DNA of 16,929 bases from Pigoraptor vietnamica. Taxonomy: Eukaryota; Opisthokonta; Filasterea. The position numbers and the translations under genes are program-made. Where the stretch lies: assembly GCA_943704525.1 (NCBI GenBank), contig CALSCQ010000001.1:1-16929 (forward strand), read 5' to 3'. Below the pieces are notes generated by a model, which saw nothing but the letters and a program-made list of their open reading frames with translations, was not told the origin of the DNA and made no database searches. Below are positions 9,505-16,929 of this stretch, piece by piece; the first letter of the stretch is position 1, and every line of letters begins with the position of its first letter.

Positions 9505-10280
9505 TGCCGGCGGTCGGGATCGGCCGGCACTCGGCCTGACAGGCCCGGCGGCGGCCCGGTGCACACTGCCCGAGTAGCCGGACTGGCCGGCGGCCCGGGC
9601 CCCACCCGTCCGAACAGGCAGTTCCGGCGTCACTGTAGAAAACGGGGCCCATCCGGCCAATCCCCGCCGTACAGTACAACCTCACCGTGGGGCCTACGAG
9701 TTATTTACCGGAGAGGCGGCAGCCGGCGACAAGCAGTTGCCACGGCCGAGCCGGCCGCCGGTGCCCGGCCGGGGTGCTCAGTGGCGGCCAGCCATCAGCG
9801 GCGCCGGCCGGCTGGCCCACACCGGCCCGGACAGCATAGGAAGAGATTGGCATCCGGGCCGGTATCCCGGTTCGGTTGAAATTATTTACCGAGCGGGTGA
9901 CTCAGTGTGTGACGGCGCTTTCTCGTGCTCGGAAGAGTAACAATTGTCACGTGAGTAACAACTGTTTTCGTTTTTTTTTTTTTTCCTTTTCTTTTCTCAG
10001 TTTTTTTGGTGTGTGTGTGTGTATTCACCCACTGACGCAAACGGCCCCGCCACAACGGCATGAGGCGCAAATCGGTCGCCGGAACGCCGGCGCCGGCGCA
10101 GAGGCACGCGGCGGTTGCGGGTGCGGCCGGCCACGCCAGCCAGGCCTCAGTCTCTCTTTTCAGTTCGCCGGTTCCTTCTTTCAGTTACTTTTGCCGCCGG
10201 CGGGTTCGGCACGGCGGCAGTACGGTGCCGGCCGCCGGCGCCGGCCGCCGCCAGTGTGCCGGCCGGCCGGCGCTTTGCAT
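9505..10280. repeat. CCGG/GCCGGC-rich cryptic repeat region
   Basis: The words ccgg, ggcc and gccggc recur throughout, with seven ccgg in 9500-9600 alone and a dense cluster at 10205-10275. The motif interrupts sequence that is otherwise alignable to the module copy at 7102-7435, as if short GC blocks had been inserted. The phrase ttatttaccg occurs twice, near 9702 and 9885. Confidence 0.7.
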
Positions 10281-10303
10281 GTCTATATCAGATGTGTGTG
10301 CGT

Positions 10304-10339
<36 letters not shown>

Positions 10340-10347
10340 CGTGTGTG

Positions 10348-10399
<52 letters not shown>

Positions 10400-10430
10400 T
10401 GTGTGTGTGTGTGTGTGTGTGCCGGCAGTG
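9937..10430 (+). repeat. module copy 2: orphan promoter/exon-1-like module
   Basis: It repeats the block order of 7102-7435: agtaacaattgtcacgtgag (CACGTG at 9948), a T-tract, a cactgacgcaaa block, ccacaacggcatgaggcgcaaat with ATG at 10060, then cagaggcacgcgg, actttgccgg-like sequence and a TG tract. GCCGGC-type blocks are inserted within it. No F-box or LRR exon follows; the next coding exon is the unrelated membrane protein at 10939. Confidence 0.7.
9948..9953. promoter_or_regulatory. CACGTG palindrome, module copy 2
   Basis: The context ttgtcacgtgagtaac matches the copy at 7114 almost base for base. Regulatory function is inferred only. Confidence 0.35.
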
Positions 10431-10431
10431 T
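10291..10431. repeat. (TG)n microsatellite
   Basis: TG run with a few TTTG, GCCG and GAG interruptions. It is the TG component of module copy 2. Confidence 0.93.
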
Positions 10432-10474
10432 GTGGTGCGTGCGTGTTACCATCCAATTTTAGAAAAATCACTGT

Positions 10475-10480
10475 CACGTG
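10475..10480. promoter_or_regulatory. third CACGTG palindrome with the same flank
   Basis: The context cactgtcacgtgagtgg shares tgtcacgtgagt with the sites at 7114 and 9948. It lies about 460 bp upstream of the membrane-protein start codon. Confidence 0.35.
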
Positions 10481-10620
10481 AGTGGTCACCCGCATGCGTG
10501 AATTGAGCTTTTCCCAATTTATTCCCATTTCTTGGCAGTTTTTCAAATTAAATTGCCCCGAGCGCTGCCCTGTCCTCGGTTTGTCTGTCACCTTTTTTGG
10601 GTGCCGAAATTCGCCGACAC

Positions 10621-10877
10621 AGCAACCGAACACACGACATGCGACGCACACATCTCTCTTTCACACACACACACACACACGCACGCACGCAAGCGCGTCG
10701 CTCATAAGGAAGCATATTGTTCCGCGGGAAGACGCGCACGCCGGCCTTTTTTTTTGAGCAACCGAACACAGAACACGAACACACAACTCCCCTACACTGC
10801 ACGCACACACGACACACGCGCGCTTGTAAGGAGCCATATTGTCCGCATAAGGACTCTCACGACGGCCTTTTTATCCC
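10621..10877. repeat. imperfect tandem duplication upstream of the membrane-protein gene
   Basis: Two units start with agcaaccgaacaca (10621 and 10757). Each runs through CA-rich DNA to a core that reads taaggaagcatattgttccgc in the first unit and taaggagccatattgtccgc in the second, and each ends in ggccttttt (10743 and 10864). The second unit ends about 60 bp before the ATG at 10939, so the duplicated core may be promoter or 5' UTR sequence. Confidence 0.75.
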
Positions 10878-10938
10878 GGAATGTCGTGTGCGCCGCCCTA
10901 GGCCCTTCTTTGGGCAAATAGCGACAACAGAGAAAAAA

Positions 10939-13113
10939 ATGGACGGCGGGGAGAGACTGCCCGGTGCCGTTGATTCTCCGCCGGCACGGCGAGGCGGCAA
11001 CGGTGACAACGACGAAGAATGGGACGTGGACGTCGTCGACGTGGGGCCAGAGCCCAGCGATAACGTCGGAGATGCGGCGAATTCGCGTGCGCCGTCGTTT
11101 CCCTTTGGGCCCACGCGGCCCGTCGTCGTGTGTGAGGCCGCGGACGACAGCGCACCCGTGCAGATGATTATCGTGGACGAAGTCGTGGACGACGGAGCGG
11201 GGAAGGAGAAAGAGAGGGAGAGGCCGCCGCTGCCGGGGACGTGCGACTTTGAGCTGGAGCCTCTCGGGGTGCCCGACGCGAACAAGACGGCGCCGTTGTT
11301 GTCTCCGTCATTCCTCTCGCCGCACGCGACGCCGGGCGGGGAAGGCAGCGATTTGGTTCGTTCGCCGTCGCAGCTATCGATCTTGAGTCTCACTCCGTCG
11401 TCGGTGAAGCGCTCGTTGAACGACGCCGCGCGTAACATCAAGGGGCTCGTGCAGAAGGACCGGTGGGTGGACGAGGCTGCGCACGTGGACGCGCCCGCAT
11501 CGCACGAAGACTTCAACGAAAACGCCGAGCGGCTGTTCATGTACGAGGGCGACAACGTGTGCTACGAGTGGGCGGACGGCGTCGGGCGGTGGTCTCGGCG
11601 GCGGTCCTTTCTCTATGCGCTGTGGACGGCGGTGTGGATGATGCTCCTCGCGATGTCGCAGGGGGCCGTGTTCATCGGGTACATGTTCGCGGAGTACTAC
11701 ACGCGCCTCCAGTGCTTTTTTGCCGCGGAAAAGGACTGGCCTTCGAAGGCCGGTTGGACCGACATGGGGTTCGCTTGCTTTGAGACATTCTTTCTCCACC
11801 TCTGCCACTACGCCTTGCTCGTGCTGATGTACGGCATCCGACGGTCCCGCCCCGTCGCCAAGCTCAACCTCGGAATCTCGATCTCGTGCACGCTATACGT
11901 TATACTCATGCAGCTCGTCGGCCTGCGCACGTCGTGGATCGGCTACGTTCCTAAGAACATTGTCCTGACGCTCACTTTCCCTCTGAACTCGTACCTCATG
12001 ACGCGCGCCCACATGCCGCTCACGGAGCCTCGCAAGGAGCGCATTCGCTTTGGCGTCGTGCTGAGTGCGCCGATCGCGCTCGCGGTCGTCTCGGCGATCA
12101 TCTTCAGCAAGATCGCCATGCCCTTCTACTCGAACCCCGACACGAGCGAGAACTCGAAGCTCGCGCTGACGATATTCGCGCCGGCGTTCTTCGCCGCGTC
12201 CCAAGCGCTGTGTCGCATGTGCGCCGAGCGGTGTCGACTCAACCACGCGGGGACGTCGTACGTGCTCATGATTATTCAGCAGGGACTGTCGGCGGCGCTG
12301 CTTCGTATTATGCAGGCGGGACTGCAGAACGTGGGCGACGTTGTTATCATCGGGATATACTTTGGGGCGCTCGGAATTGCCGACCGCGCGACGATTATGC
12401 TGAGGGACGGGATTGCGTACATCATATTTCGGTGCGGGAAGAGGCTGCCGGGCGACTTTTTCAAGATACCGAGGAGGAGAAGGTGTGTGCTGTGCGTATG
12501 TGTTCGTGTGCGCGTGTGTGTGCGTGCGTGCGTGCGCGGTGCGCAGGCTTGGAGTATGCGCGCGCGTGTGTTCCTGCTGTTGTTGTCTTTTTACACCCCG
12601 TGATGGAGACGTGTACATGTGTGTGCTGCGGTGGTATGCGCCGGCTGGCCATTCTTTAAACTCGCACTCACTCGAAGTGTGCCCAACCCACTCAGCCCAC
12701 ACATTCTCACCTCATATCTCCCCCACTCCTTTCCTTCCACTAGGCTCATCGCGGACATCATTATCGTCGATCTCTTCTTTGAGTATGCGGGGATAGTCAT
12801 CGGAAACGGCGTCGTGCTCGGCGTGCGCATCGCTTATTTGAAAGAGGGGTCGTCCGCCGTCGGCGCTTTCTTTGAGCGAACGGCGATTCAGCTCGCGATT
12901 CAGTCCATCTCCACGGCGATTACCATCTACCTCGCCGGCGCACTGCAGAACTTGCCCGTCATGCGTGCATGGCGCCGCTTCTGGAGAAGTTACGCGACGA
13001 CGATAGCGCTTGTAATCTTGATGGGGGCGTTCTACTTCATGCAGCCGCTGACGGAAACGATACGCACGAAGATATCGGAGAGTGACGCGCACCTACCGTG
13101 CGTGTCGTGGTGA
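10939..13113 (+). CDS. polytopic membrane protein of unknown family
   Basis: Exons 10939-12482 and 12744-13113 join to about 637 residues. The start is the ATG after gagaaaaaa. The first 200 residues are acidic and Ser/Pro-rich with no membrane segment, suggesting a cytosolic N-terminal domain. Hydrophobic helices follow at about 224-247, 277-298, 310-330, 340-355, 371-390, 410-428, 440-460 and 468-484. The second exon adds about three more (IIIVDLFFEYAGIVIGNGVV, IQSISTAITIYLAGAL, TIALVILMGAFYFMQPL). That makes roughly 10-11 helices with short loops. The stretch DNVCYEWADGVGRWSRRRS just before the first helix is Trp- and Arg-rich. The layout fits a transporter or channel-like protein, but I recognise no family signature and assign no substrate. 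Without splicing the protein would stop after reading into TG repeat sequence. Confidence 0.85.
12483..12743 (+). other. intron of the membrane-protein gene
   Basis: The donor gtgtgtgctg follows aggaggagaag (phase 2), and the acceptor is tttccttccactag. The join makes one Arg codon and continues into LIADIIIVDLFFEYAG, restoring the hydrophobic reading frame. The intron contains TG/CG-rich sequence near its donor and a pyrimidine-rich 3' end. Confidence 0.85.
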
Positions 13114-13117
13114 TTTG

Positions 13118-13167
13118 CGTGCGCGTGCGTGTGCGTCGCTGTGCGTGCGTGCGTGCGTGCGTGCGTT
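13118..13167. repeat. (GTGC)n microsatellite
   Basis: Tetranucleotide GTGC-rich tract just after the stop codon of the membrane-protein gene, most regular at 13141-13166. Confidence 0.85.
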
Positions 13168-13191
13168 GCGTTGTCGATTGACTCTATTTGC

Positions 13192-13198
13192 TATATAA
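13192..13198 (+). promoter_or_regulatory. TATA-box-like TATATAA
   Basis: ctatataagg is a good TATA match in otherwise GC-rich DNA. A 33-codon frame starts at 13224. The site could instead drive a longer, spliced 5' UTR of the secreted-protein gene at 13908. Which is correct cannot be decided from sequence. Confidence 0.4.
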
Positions 13199-13383
13199 GG
13201 TTGGGGTTACGCGTAACACGGGAATGGAAGAAGCGGTGATTACAAGCAGAGGTGGATGTTTCAATGGGGTTGTTGTTACGCAGGAGAGAAGATGCCACAT
13301 GGAAGACCCACCGTCTTCACCTTAGAACGACACTCCCTCTCGCTAACACTTCTTACCGACACATGTATGGACACCCTTTGCGC

Positions 13384-13409
13384 ACACACCCACCCACCCA
13401 CACTCGCAT

Positions 13410-13440
<31 letters not shown>

Positions 13441-13483
13441 CACACACATACTTGCACGCACACATACACACATACGCACGCAC
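13384..13483. repeat. (CA)n microsatellite
   Basis: CA-rich tract with CCCA and GCACA variants, perfect over about 13410-13432. It lies upstream of the secreted-protein gene; no coding exon is recognised around it. Confidence 0.9.
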
Positions 13484-13633
13484 TCTATCTACCCTTCTCT
13501 TGGACTCCCACCACACGCCACACGGCATACGCCTCTATCTCCGCTGTACAAGTCGTTGCGCTACATGGCGACCCCAATCTGTGCTCAAACGCCCCTCTTG
13601 TTTGCGCGGAGCCGGCATCGTTCGTAGACGCGT

Positions 13634-13672
13634 GCACACACACACACACACGCACGCACACGTACACGCACT
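13634..13672. repeat. short (CA)n microsatellite
   Basis: CA run with CG interruptions upstream of the secreted-protein gene. Confidence 0.85.
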
Positions 13673-13804
13673 AACGCGAAGCTCACTCACAGGATGTGCG
13701 CGAGAAACTTCTCCCCCCTTGTCCACGCGACGTATTGTCCCTCTGTAGCCGCGCATGCTACTTCCTATTCGTGCACATTCAGTCGCCACACGGGTGTGCA
13801 GGGG

Positions 13805-13812
13805 GATAAATA
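13805..13812 (+). promoter_or_regulatory. TATA-like GATAAATA upstream of the GPI-type gene
   Basis: An AT-rich octamer about 95 bp before the ATG at 13908, at a distance suitable for a core promoter with a short 5' UTR. It supports choosing 13908 over the in-frame ATG at 13755. Confidence 0.4.
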
Positions 13813-13907
13813 CCGTCAAAGTGGAACAGAGATGCAGCGAGTCACCCGTTCGTTTTCTCTTCGTGGGATCGACCGCCTTCCCTCTTCGTATTAGAATAGC
13901 GATAGAG

Positions 13908-15227
13908 ATGCGCCCACACAGCGCAGCGCTGGCCCTCGCGGCCGTGGCCGTATGTGCCGTCGCACTGTTTGTCCCCTCCGTTTCGGCGCAAACACCGACG
14001 GGCGTCGTTCGTCCCAAGAACCAAACGCTTGGCTTTTGCATTTGGGAAGACAAGAAGGCCTACATCTACAACGTCGTGCCTTCGGTGGGCTGCATCCAGC
14101 GGTCGGACACGTACGAGACGGCGACGCTGACGAACGGGGAGGTCACGCTGAACAACGTCGGCAAGCTGGACTACGTCGAGTGTTACGCGGCGGTCGATTC
14201 CCAGAACACATTCTCGTGCAGCGGCTACATTGGCGTTATTCCCTGTACGCTGCGTAACGGGCAGCCCGTCCCTAGCATGGCCGCGCCCAACCGCACGGAC
14301 CTTCCCCCGCCGGTGCCGACGACGCGCCCGATCAACCGCACGCTCGGCTTCTGCGAGTGGGGCTACGGGGTGATTAGTGTGCGCAACCTCAAGCCAGAGA
14401 TTGCGTGCATTCAGCGCACGGACACTTTCGACATTGGTGGGTTGTGTGTGCGCCTCGTCCCTGTGTGTGCGCGCGAGTGCTTATCTCCGCCGCATATCCT
14501 ACGCACACACGCACGCCCATACACACGCACACGCACACGCACGCACACACGCACACGCGCACGCACGCACGCAAGCACGCATACACGCACGCACACACGC
14601 ACACACATACGCACACACGCACACAACCTTGTTTCATCGGCTCGCAACCTCTCCGCACTTAGTAGTATCTGGCGCGTTTATAAGCCCGCGATACCATTTT
14701 GAACTTACCTTCCCCCTGTCCCCTCCCCTTTTCAAACACACACACACACAGGCGTCCCCACGAACGGCTCCTTCGTCTTCCAGAACGCCCCGCGCAAGAT
14801 CGATTACGTCGAAGTGTACGGCGCCATCAACACGGAGAGCATCCGCAGCTGCGCCAACTACATCGGCGTGGTCACGTGCGACCCCGTCGGCGCGCCCGTC
14901 GTCCCCGTTCCGAGCACGACGCTTCCTCCTCCCGCGCCCTCGTCCAACAACTACTACGCCACCCCCACGCCAAGCGCTCCGACGCAGGCGACGTCGAACG
15001 GCGGTTCGCAGCAGCAGACATCGCGCGCGCCTTCGCAGTCTTCGCAGGGTGGACAGCCGCACTCGGCCACGACGGGCGCCCCTCGCCCCCCGGCGTCGAC
15101 TCTCGGCGCCAACGCACAGCCGACGAACACGGACCCGATCTTCGCTTTCAACAGCGCGTCAGGTGTGGGGTCTTCGGTCGCCGCTGTGGTTGCGGCTGTG
15201 CTTGTTGCTGTAGCCGCGCTCGCTTGA
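13908..15227 (+). CDS. secreted, probably GPI-anchored protein with duplicated Cys domain
   Basis: Exons 13908-14436 and 14752-15227 join to about 334 residues. Residues 1-27 form a signal peptide (MRPHSAALALAAVAVCAVAL, with cleavage likely after SVSA). Two copies of a domain of about 80 residues follow, at about 35-115 and 140-218. Shared landmarks are RPxNxTLGFCxW, then P-x-(V/I)-x-CIQR-(S/T)-DT, then TNG, DYVExYxA and YIGVxxC, with conserved Cys at FC, CIQR, the SC or SCAN position and the final C. After the second domain a Pro/Ser/Thr/Gln-rich stalk runs for about 90 residues. The C-terminus is NSASGVGSS plus 16 hydrophobic residues, the classic layout of a GPI-attachment signal. The inferred location is the outer face of the plasma membrane. 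The domain is not one I recognise. An in-frame ATG at 13755 would bury the signal peptide and is not preferred. Confidence 0.85.
14437..14751 (+). other. intron of the GPI-type gene, CA microsatellite
   Basis: The donor is gtgggttgtg after acattg (phase 1). The acceptor is a cacacacacacacag run ending at 14751, preceded by a pyrimidine-rich stretch. The join gives GVPTNGSF, matching TNGEV of the first domain copy, which supports the splice. The CA/CG-rich block is at about 14503-14625. The intron falls inside the second domain copy only. Confidence 0.87.
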
Positions 15228-15260
15228 GACGGAGGCGGCGTTGTAACGTGTCAGTGACAC

Positions 15261-15266
15261 ATTAAA
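15261..15266 (+). terminator. putative polyadenylation signal (ATTAAA)
   Basis: ATTAAA lies 34 nt after the stop codon of the GPI-type gene. It is followed by GT-rich sequence, as expected for a cleavage region. Confidence 0.5.
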
Positions 15267-15719
15267 TTATGCATGCGTTTCCATCGACTGTGTTGTGGTA
15301 TGGGACAACTATCGTTTGCAAAAGACTCGCACGTGCGCATGGCATCTGTGCTTCAGTGTGTGCGTGTGCGTGCATAGTGTGTGAGTTGGTGTGCGCATGT
15401 CAGTGCCTAAGTGCCAGTGTCGGTCACGTCCAGATATTGGCACCGGGAATGTCAATCTGAGTGTGTGTGCTTGCACATTGTATGCCTATATGATGGTGCG
15501 AGCCGTTGGTGGATGTGTGCGCAGTGTTGCATATTAGCACGACACCTGGAGTGATTCCCGTCCGCGTGCGTCCAACACGTACGGTAGTCGTACTCCTCTG
15601 AAATAACGGGTCCTTCCGTTGGGCGAAGCAAATAAACAAACAAACAGGAGGGTATAATTGTCGAAGGTAAGAAACCTTTTTAGCGCGGACCATTCACCGC
15701 TGCGTTTGATCGGGTGTTC
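15267..15719. other. intergenic stretch between convergent genes
   Basis: This is the shared 3' region of the GPI-type gene (+) and the inverted F-box/Sel1 copy (-). It contains TG-rich patches at 15355-15400 and an aataaacaaacaaacag run near 15631. No coding frame is recognised. Confidence 0.5.
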
Positions 15720-16603
15720 TGTTCGCCCCGCCGTAACCAGAGTGCGTCGAACTCGCGCTCCTCCAGCCAGTCCTTCGCATCCCAACTCCCCTCGTCCACC
15801 GCCGCACTGGAATCAACGCAACTCGTCACGGGACACGCCGTCGGATAAAGGCGACAACCCAACATAACATAGTCCCAAAGTGGCCCATCGCAGCCGCCCC
15901 CTCACACCACGCAACAGCCGCCGAATAGTCACGTGCCACATCGATGCCACCGATCAGGTAGTCGCCGAGGAAGAACATCCCCGCCGCACACCCGCCGTCC
16001 ACAGAGGAGTGAAAGAGCGAAAGCGCCTTGTTACTGTCCCTCTTGGTCCCAATGCCATAATAGTGGCAATAGCCCATCTCAAACGCACGCAAGGGGTCGC
16101 CCGCGTCGTCAGCGCAGAGAAGGAGAGGCACTCGCACTGGCAGCCAATTCATGCTGTCTCTTTGCCTCTTCATCGCAATCGCCGCCCCACCCCCATTGAT
16201 AGAGTTCGCAGAGATACAAAAGAGCGCGCGCCTTCTCCAATTCCGTCATACTTTCGTCCGCGAGCGCCTCTTCGAAGAGCTTCAGAGCGCGAGCAAATTC
16301 AAACGGAGCAAAGTGATGCGCCCGCATCGCGCACTCAAACGGGCGCAGTGCGAGTTTTCTTGCTGGAATGCGCGAATAGCCCTCCTCGCGAAACGCGGCG
16401 TCCTCAAGGTACTTGCGAGTGTACTGCGACGACAGGCGGTACACGCGCTCGTGGCGAAGGAGGCGAAAGAGACGACCGCACGTCTTGGCCAGCGCGCCCT
16501 TCTCGCCATTCGTCAAATGGGGCAGCACGTGGACGACAATCGTCTCTGGCGGAAGCGTGTCGAGGTTTGCGCGCGCAACAACGCCGTTACGCATGGCGGT
16601 CAT
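15720..16603 (-). pseudogene. F-box / Sel1-type repeat gene, frameshifted copy B
   Basis: Reading from 16603 downward it starts MTAMRNGVVARANLDTL. It runs through an F-box-like stretch (LPPETIVVHVLPHLTNGEK, KTCGRLFRLLRHERVYRL) and TRKYLEDAAFREEGYSRIP, then LFEEALADESMTELEKARAL. The first frame is intact to about 16125, where a two-base loss relative to copy A (tctctcctt there, tctcctt here) ends it. A second frame carries the Sel1-type part (AFEMGYCHYYGIG, DGGCAAGMFFLGDYLIGGID, AAAMGHFGTM). It breaks again near 15855, and the C-terminus (AAVDEGSWDAKDWLEE) is in a third frame. It is better preserved than copy A, especially in the N-terminal half, but two frame breaks still predict a truncated F-box-only protein of about 165 residues. 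A short F-box protein could still be made. Confidence 0.78.
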
Positions 16604-16796
16604 TCGCACGTGTACAGTCTCATGGCGAGATGTGGGGCTGTGGAATGGAAACGAAATTGGAAGTGAGTGTGAGGCACAATACCGAAAGGGACGCTGTGGG
16701 GCATGTATGTAACCCTGACCCCCAATGCATGTCCATTGGCACAAAACAGAAGCACACTGACACTGGTCTGACGCACAAATATGTGCTGGTGTCTGT

Positions 16797-16814
16797 GTGT
16801 CTGTGTGTGTGTGA

Positions 16815-16905
<91 letters not shown>

Positions 16906-16929
16906 TGTGTGTGTGTGTGTGTGTGTGTG
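16797..16929. repeat. (GA)n followed by (GT)n microsatellite at right window edge
   Basis: TG-rich start, then a perfect GA run of about 80 bp from 16821, then a GT run to the last base. The abrupt GA-to-GT change and its position at the very end suggest a contig edge. Confidence 0.96.

Noticed and set aside
7102-10430. LTR retrotransposon with the two module copies as LTRs
   Set aside because: The segment between them encodes an F-box/LRR protein, with no gag, protease, reverse transcriptase or integrase motifs, and no target-site duplication or primer-binding site was seen.
13224-13325. 33-codon frame (MEEAVITSRGG...) with an RRCHMED stretch resembling the N-terminal motif of PP2C phosphatases
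   Set aside because: Too short, no downstream exon with other PP2C motifs was found, and one short match is not evidence.
13755-13907. Upstream in-frame ATG for the GPI-type gene
   Set aside because: It would place 51 residues before a clear signal peptide; a TATA-like site at 13805 lies downstream of it.

Overview
The window looks like nuclear DNA from a unicellular eukaryote (a protist of unclear affiliation). The evidence is GT-AG introns that restore conserved reading frames, type II and GPI-type secretory proteins, F-box proteins, ATTAAA signals after stop codons, and coding sequence rich in G/C at third positions. It is saturated with (TG/CA)n microsatellites. It starts in an (AC)n run and ends in (GA)n-(GT)n runs, so it may be a whole contig bounded by unassembled repeats. 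I could not place the organism more precisely from sequence alone.

Layout. 1-1160: microsatellites and non-coding DNA. 1161-5068 (+): a three-exon gene for a type II membrane protein that joins a GT10 (alpha-1,3-fucosyltransferase type) domain to a long heparinase II/III-like polysaccharide-lyase region; the lyase part has lost the two His of its HxHxD motif. 5069-5874: 3' end, poly-T and a long TG tract. 5875-6775 (+): decayed F-box/Sel1-type gene. 7102-8757 (+): F-box/leucine-rich-repeat gene with 20-residue LRRs, probably with a tiny first exon before a TG-filled intron. 8758-9098: six-copy, 58-bp minisatellite starting at the LRR stop codon. 9099-10620: non-coding DNA, including a CCGG/GCCGGC-rich stretch and a second, orphan copy of the promoter/exon-1/TG-intron module of the LRR gene. 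10621-10877: imperfect tandem duplication just upstream of the next gene. 10939-13113 (+): two-exon polytopic membrane protein of unknown family. 13114-13907: microsatellites and two TATA-like sites. 13908-15227 (+): two-exon secreted protein with a duplicated Cys-containing domain, a Ser/Thr/Pro stalk and a GPI-type tail. 15228-15719: non-coding. 15720-16603 (-): second F-box/Sel1-type gene copy, also frameshifted, inverted relative to the first. 16797-16929: GA/GT microsatellite.

The genes do not form an operon or an obvious pathway. Two products (the GT10 fusion and the GPI protein) act in the secretory route or at the cell surface. The F-box genes belong to an expanding and decaying family in which one N-terminal module (F-box plus an EDAAFRE motif) is attached either to Sel1-type or to LRR C-termini. 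The most notable object is the glycosyltransferase/lyase-like fusion.
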